A DNA stretch of 64,000 nucleotides from JACVRW01 sp963812415 (GTDB lineage: Bacteria; Actinomycetota; Thermoleophilia; Solirubrobacterales; Thermoleophilaceae). Under the pieces are notes generated by a model, which worked only from the letters and a program-made list of their open reading frames with translations, was not told the origin of the DNA and did not search any database. The DNA lies in assembly GCA_963812415.1 (NCBI GenBank), contig CAWEVH010000032.1:62001-126000 (forward strand), in the 5' to 3' direction. The position numbers were made by a program, and so were the translations under genes. Positions 61,069 through 64,000 of this stretch are shown here, one piece after another; positions within the stretch are counted from its first letter, which is position 1, and each line of letters starts with the position of its first letter.

Positions 61069-62203
61069 GTGCGCGGTCCCCTCGTACAGCGCGAGCAGCG
61101 CGTCGCGGTAGGCCGGCTCGCGGTGGTGCCGGCGGGCGCGCTCGAGCAGCTCCTCGCCCTCCTCCCGGCGACGTTCGGGGCTCGACCAGAGGGCGCTCAT
61201 GCGAGCGGCGAGCGCCGGCGGGTCGTTCGGCGGAACGCAACGCGACGGGCCCACGAGCTCCGGTGGCGCGCCGAGGCTGGTGGCGATCACGGGCACGCCC
61301 GCGGCCATCGCCTCGAGCGCCGAGTAGCCGGCGAACTCGTGGTAGCGCGACGGGAGCAGGAGCATGGCGGCGCCCGCCAGCTCGCGGGACAGGGCGGCGC
61401 GGTCGAGGCGCCCGAGCAGCTCGACCGGCGCGCCACCGCGGGCGGCGAGCGCCGCCAGCTCCGCCCGCTCCGGCCCGTCGCCGGCGATCCGCAGCGGGAT
61501 CCCGGCGGCGGCCGCCGCCTCGATCGCCGTGTCGATCCCCTTCTCCACCGACAGCCGTGCCGCCACCAGCGCGTACTCCCCCGCGTCGGCGCGGCCACGC
61601 TCCGCGAAGGCCTCGTCGGGCAGGTAGTGCGGGATCACGCTCACCCGCTCGGCCGGGAGGCCGAGCCGCGCGACCTGGCCCGCCGCGTAGCGGCTCGGGA
61701 CGACGAAGCGGTCGACGCTCGCGAGCACCTGGGGCAGCTGGCGCGCCAGCGCGGCCGCGTACACCGCCGCCTCGGGCAGCGACTCCCGGCAGTTGAGCAC
61801 GAGCCCAGGGAGCGTCAGGCCGTGGTGGCAGCGAAAGCACGGGCCGCCGTCGCGTGCGGCCACGCCGATGGCGCAGAAGAGGCGCAGGTTGTGGAGGCTC
61901 AGCAGCACGCGGGCGCCAGCCCCGCGCGCCGCGGCGAGGCTGCGCGGCCCGAAGAGCGGCTGCATGTTGTGCACGTGGACCACGTCCGCCCGGAGCTCGC
62001 CGGCCGCCGCGGCCACCTCCTCCTCGTCGGCGCCGCCCCTCAGGAGCGCACGCGCGGCCCCGAAGCCGCGAGGCATCGGACGACGAGCGCTCCACGAGCG
62101 CGTGCGGGATCCCGGCCCGCTCGAGCGCCCGGAGCTGGAGCTCGACCGCCCGCTCCTCCCCTCCCTCGACCCGGTAGCGGTTGTGGACCACGAGAACGCG
62201 CAT
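61066..62203 (-). CDS. GT4 family glycosyltransferase (one frameshift)
   Basis: ATG 62203 begins 'RVLVVHNRYRVEGGEERAVELQLRALERAGIPHALVERSS'. After an indel near 62075 the frame is clean: 'FGAARALLRGGADEEEVAAAAGELRADVVHVHNMQPLFGPRSLAAARG', 'LNCRESLPEAAVYAAAL', 'VDRFVVPSRYAAGQVARLGL', 'YALVAARLSVEKGIDTAIEAAAAAG' and 'SRYHEFAGYSALEAMAAGVPVIATSLGAPPELV' with the GT4 donor motif. 'HNMQPLFGP' and 'GPCFRCHHGL' are typical of actinobacterial WecA-linked transferases. A TAGCGT element 11 nt upstream shares bases with the divergent GT2 promoter. Confidence 0.88.
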
Positions 62204-62213
62204 TCGGCGGGGC

Positions 62214-62219
62214 TACGCT
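62214..62219 (+). promoter_or_regulatory. -10-like TACGCT for the 62229 GT2 gene
   Basis: TACGCT ends 9 nt before ATG 62229 and overlaps the opposite-strand TAGCGT of the divergent GT4 gene: the same TACGCTA heptamer. Confidence 0.45.
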
Positions 62220-62220
62220 A
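62215..62220 (-). promoter_or_regulatory. -10-like TAGCGT for the 62203 GT4 gene
   Basis: Minus-strand TAGCGT ends 11 nt before ATG 62203; the divergent starts are only 25 bp apart. Confidence 0.4.
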
Positions 62221-62228
62221 TCCGCCGC

Positions 62229-63074
62229 ATGGAGCCGCCGGCTGTCACGGTGGTGGTCCCGACCCGCGGCCGCGCGGCGTACCTCGAGGTGACCCTCGAG
62301 TCCCTGCGCGGCCAGCGGACCGACACCACGCACGAGCTGCTCGTCGTCGACGACGGGGCGACCGATGCCACCCGCGTGGTGGCGGAGCGCCTGGGCGTCC
62401 GCTGCGTCAGCCACGGCGAGCGACGCAGCCTGAACGCCGCGCGCAACACGGGCGTGCGAGAGGCGAGCGCGGACCTGATCGCCTTCGTCGACGACGACGT
62501 GCTGGCGCCGCCCGGCTGGCTCGACGCCCTCTGGCGAGGTGCCGAGCGCCACGGCGACGCCGAGGCCTTCGGCGGCCCGATCCGCGCCCGCTTCGAGGGC
62601 CGTGCGCCGCGCGGCTGCGGCCGCGAGGACCCGCCGATCACGACCCTCGACCTGGGACCGGAGGACCGCGAGGCGGAGATGGTGTGGGGCTCGAACCTCG
62701 CCGTGCGCCGCGCCGCGATCGAGCGAGTCGGGCCGTTCGACGAGTCGATCACGCGTCCGCATGGGGACGAGGAGGAGTGGCTGCTGCGCCTCACAGCCGC
62801 CGGCGGCCGCATCCAGTACCTGGCCGCCGCCGGGCTCGAGCACCGGCGCAACGCGGCCGACTCGCGCCTGCGTCCACTCGCGCGGGCCGCCTACGTGCGC
62901 GGGCGCGCCGCCCGCGAGACCGACCGCGAGCGAGGCAGGGCGCCGGGCCTCGCACGCGAGCTGCGCGTGCTCGCCGGCTGCGGCTGGCACACCGTGAGGC
63001 GCGCCTGCCCGCAGGGGATCGTGATGGGCGCGCACGCGACGGGACGGGTGATGGACGCCCTCAACCCGCGATGA
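62229..63074 (+). CDS. GT2 family glycosyltransferase
   Basis: 281 aa from ATG 62229. 'VTVVVPTRGRAAYLEVTLESLRGQRTDTTHELLVVDDGATDATRVVAERL', 'HGERRSLNAARNTGVREASADLIAFVDDDVLAPPGWLDAL' (DDD metal site), 'EMVWGSNLAVRRAAIERVGPFDESI' and 'HGDEEEWLLRLTAAGGRIQYLAAAGLEHRR' (catalytic EDE region) are standard GT2 motifs. It has no transmembrane segment. It overlaps the next gene by 4 nt. Confidence 0.93.
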   Translation: MEPPAVTVVVPTRGRAAYLEVTLESLRGQRTDTTHELLVVDDGATDATRVVAERLGVRCVSHGERRSLNAARNTGVREASADLIAFVDDDVLAPPGWLDALWRGAERHGDAEAFGGPIRARFEGRAPRGCGREDPPITTLDLGPEDREAEMVWGSNLAVRRAAIERVGPFDESITRPHGDEEEWLLRLTAAGGRIQYLAAAGLEHRRNAADSRLRPLARAAYVRGRAARETDRERGRAPGLARELRVLAGCGWHTVRRACPQGIVMGAHATGRVMDALNPR

Positions 63075-63922
63075 GCGCAGCCGCTCCAGACTTCCTGTCG
63101 GGCGACAGCGGCGACGTGACCGACCCCTGGAGGCGCGCCAAGCGCGCGGCCGGGGAGGCCGCCTTCACGGCGATCGACCTCGCGGCCGGCACGCGTCGCC
63201 GCGCCGGCAGCCTGGCTGCCGCGGCCCCGGTGCGCGACGTGCTGGTGGCCGGCGTCTACCGGCCCGGCTCGCTGCTGGGCGAGGCGCTGCCGGCCCTGCG
63301 CTCGGAGCGCCACCGAGTCACGTTCGCGCTCGGCTCGACCGCCGGCGCCGATCCGGCGCTCGCCGCCCACACGGTGGCGAGCGGGCTCGGCGGCGGCAAG
63401 TTCGAGAACCTGAACCAGGTGATCGCGGGCACGCCCGACGCGGACTGGACCCTGATCGTCGACGACGACGTGCGCCTGCCGCGCTCGTTCCTCGACCGGA
63501 TGGTCGGCGTCTGCGAGGCGCTCGAGCTCGACCTCGCCCAGCCGGCGCAGACGCTGCTCAGCCACTCGGCCTGGAAGGTCACGCGGCGGCGGCCCGCGTC
63601 GCTGGCGCGCGAGACGCGCTTCGTCGAGATCGGCCCGGTCACGCTCTTCCGCAGACGGGTGGCCGAGCGACTGCTGCCGTTCCCGGAGCTGCGCTACGGC
63701 TGGGGGCTCGACCTCCACTGGGCCGCGCTCGCGGCCGAGAGCGGCTGGCGCCTCGGCGTGGTCGACGCCCTCCCGGTCCGGCACAGCGCGCGCACGGTCG
63801 CCTCCGACTACCCGCGAGACGAGGCCGAGCGCGAGGCGGCCGGCTTCCTCGCGGACCGCCCCTACCTGCCCGGCGCGCGAGCCGGGGACGTGCTCGCCGT
63901 CCATCGCCGGGTCGGTCGCTGA
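63071..63922 (+). CDS. GT-A-fold glycosyltransferase-like protein
   Basis: 283 aa from ATG 63071. After a 55-residue basic N-terminus come 'RDVLVAGVYRPGSLLGEALPALRSERHRVTFALGSTAG', 'GKFENLNQVIAGTPDADWTLIVDDDVRLPRSFLDRMVGVCEALELDLAQPAQT' (DDD metal site), 'ETRFVEIGPVTLFRRRVAERLLPFPELRYGWGLDLHWAALAAESGWRLGVVDALPVRHSARTV'. 'IVDDDV' and 'GWGLDLHW' match a GT-A family close to DUF707. It has no transmembrane segment. Function as a sugar transferase is likely, acceptor unknown. Confidence 0.85.
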   Translation: MSAAAPDFLSGDSGDVTDPWRRAKRAAGEAAFTAIDLAAGTRRRAGSLAAAAPVRDVLVAGVYRPGSLLGEALPALRSERHRVTFALGSTAGADPALAAHTVASGLGGGKFENLNQVIAGTPDADWTLIVDDDVRLPRSFLDRMVGVCEALELDLAQPAQTLLSHSAWKVTRRRPASLARETRFVEIGPVTLFRRRVAERLLPFPELRYGWGLDLHWAALAAESGWRLGVVDALPVRHSARTVASDYPRDEAEREAAGFLADRPYLPGARAGDVLAVHRRVGR

Positions 63923-63923
63923 C

Positions 63924-64000
63924 GTGCGCCTGCTGTTCGTCTGCCCCGACATGCGGACCGGCGGCGCCGAGCGCCACTGGGCCACGCTGATCCCGGCGCT
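63924..64000 (+). CDS. GT4 family glycosyltransferase, 5' end only
   Basis: GTG 63924 starts 'RLLFVCPDMRTGGAERHWATLIPA', with the GGAE loop of GT4 enzymes. It is cut by the window edge after about 25 codons, so only the family can be given. It is one base after the previous stop, so it probably belongs to the same operon. Confidence 0.75.
   Translation, partial: MRLLFVCPDMRTGGAERHWATLIPA

Noticed and set aside
1..64000. CRISPR arrays, tRNA or rRNA genes, prophage or transposon genes
   Set aside because: No regularly spaced direct repeats, cloverleaf-like sequence, rRNA motif or mobility protein was recognised on either strand by reading; a dedicated scan was not possible.

Overview
The window is very GC-rich DNA, probably from a high-GC actinobacterium. 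The gene style (many GTG starts, ATGA/GTGA overlaps, few Shine-Dalgarno sites, a DUF6328 membrane protein, an ECF sigma gene next to a membrane regulator) would suit the Thermoleophilia/Solirubrobacterales, but that placement is an impression from sequence style and was not tested. No rRNA, tRNA, CRISPR array, transposase or integrase is visible. Almost the whole window is one surface-polysaccharide region.

Layout. 1-3.3 kb: housekeeping edge (3' end of typA, a 54-aa membrane peptide, a DUF6328 protein, an ECF sigma factor with a membrane regulator). 3.3-12.4 kb: a minus-strand trio (GT2-deacetylase fusion, methyltransferase, GT-B glycosyltransferase) facing a plus-strand ABC-export operon (GT4, wzt, wzm, methyltransferase, WsaF-like rhamnosyltransferase). 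12.4-17.5 kb: a scarred patch that looks less GC-rich, with a collapsed membrane-protein gene, a DUF2142 membrane protein, an unknown two-TM protein, a broken methyltransferase flanked by a 45-bp repeat, and a polyprenol-type GT2. 17.6-35 kb: mixed-strand methyltransferases, GT2/GT4 enzymes, wecE with a WecD-like acetyltransferase, a large membrane protein and a Wzx flippase. 34.9-50.5 kb: a 15-gene minus-strand operon with a WbpG-type amidotransferase, two asparagine-synthetase homologues, an SpsF-type cytidylyltransferase, oxidoreductase, aminotransferase, epimerase, GNAT and NeuB, which together look like a nonulosonate-type sugar pathway. 50.5-64 kb: gmd, lhgO, rfbC, a second flippase, a WecG/TagA transferase, nucleotide-sugar dehydrogenase, epimerase, RMD-like reductase, Gfo/Idh oxidoreductase, aminotransferase and more glycosyltransferases, running off the right edge.

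How the genes fit together. Precursor genes point to GDP-D-rhamnose (gmd plus RMD-like), dTDP-6-deoxysugars (rfbC; wecE plus a WecD-like GNAT gives dTDP-Fuc4NAc), a uronic acid amino sugar (dehydrogenase with Gfo/Idh oxidoreductase and DegT aminotransferase) and a nonulosonic acid (NeuB plus SpsF-type activation). Export genes imply at least two routes: an ABC route (Wzm/Wzt) and Wzx flippases (two).

Two cross-cutting observations stand out. First, at least 23 gene starts are preceded, only 6-12 nt upstream, by a TANNNT hexamer, which fits widespread leaderless transcription; in two places one 7-bp TACGNTA core serves both divergent genes. Second, apparent single-base frameshifts are numerous and clustered (10.5-12.4, 13-17.5, 21.4-22.6 and especially 35-40.7 kb), while the adjoining 40.7-53 kb is clean. 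This is more like uneven assembly polishing than biology, although a few lesions (12.4 kb, 22.5 kb, 16.3 kb) are real deletions or duplications. Broken genes are reported over their full apparent extent.
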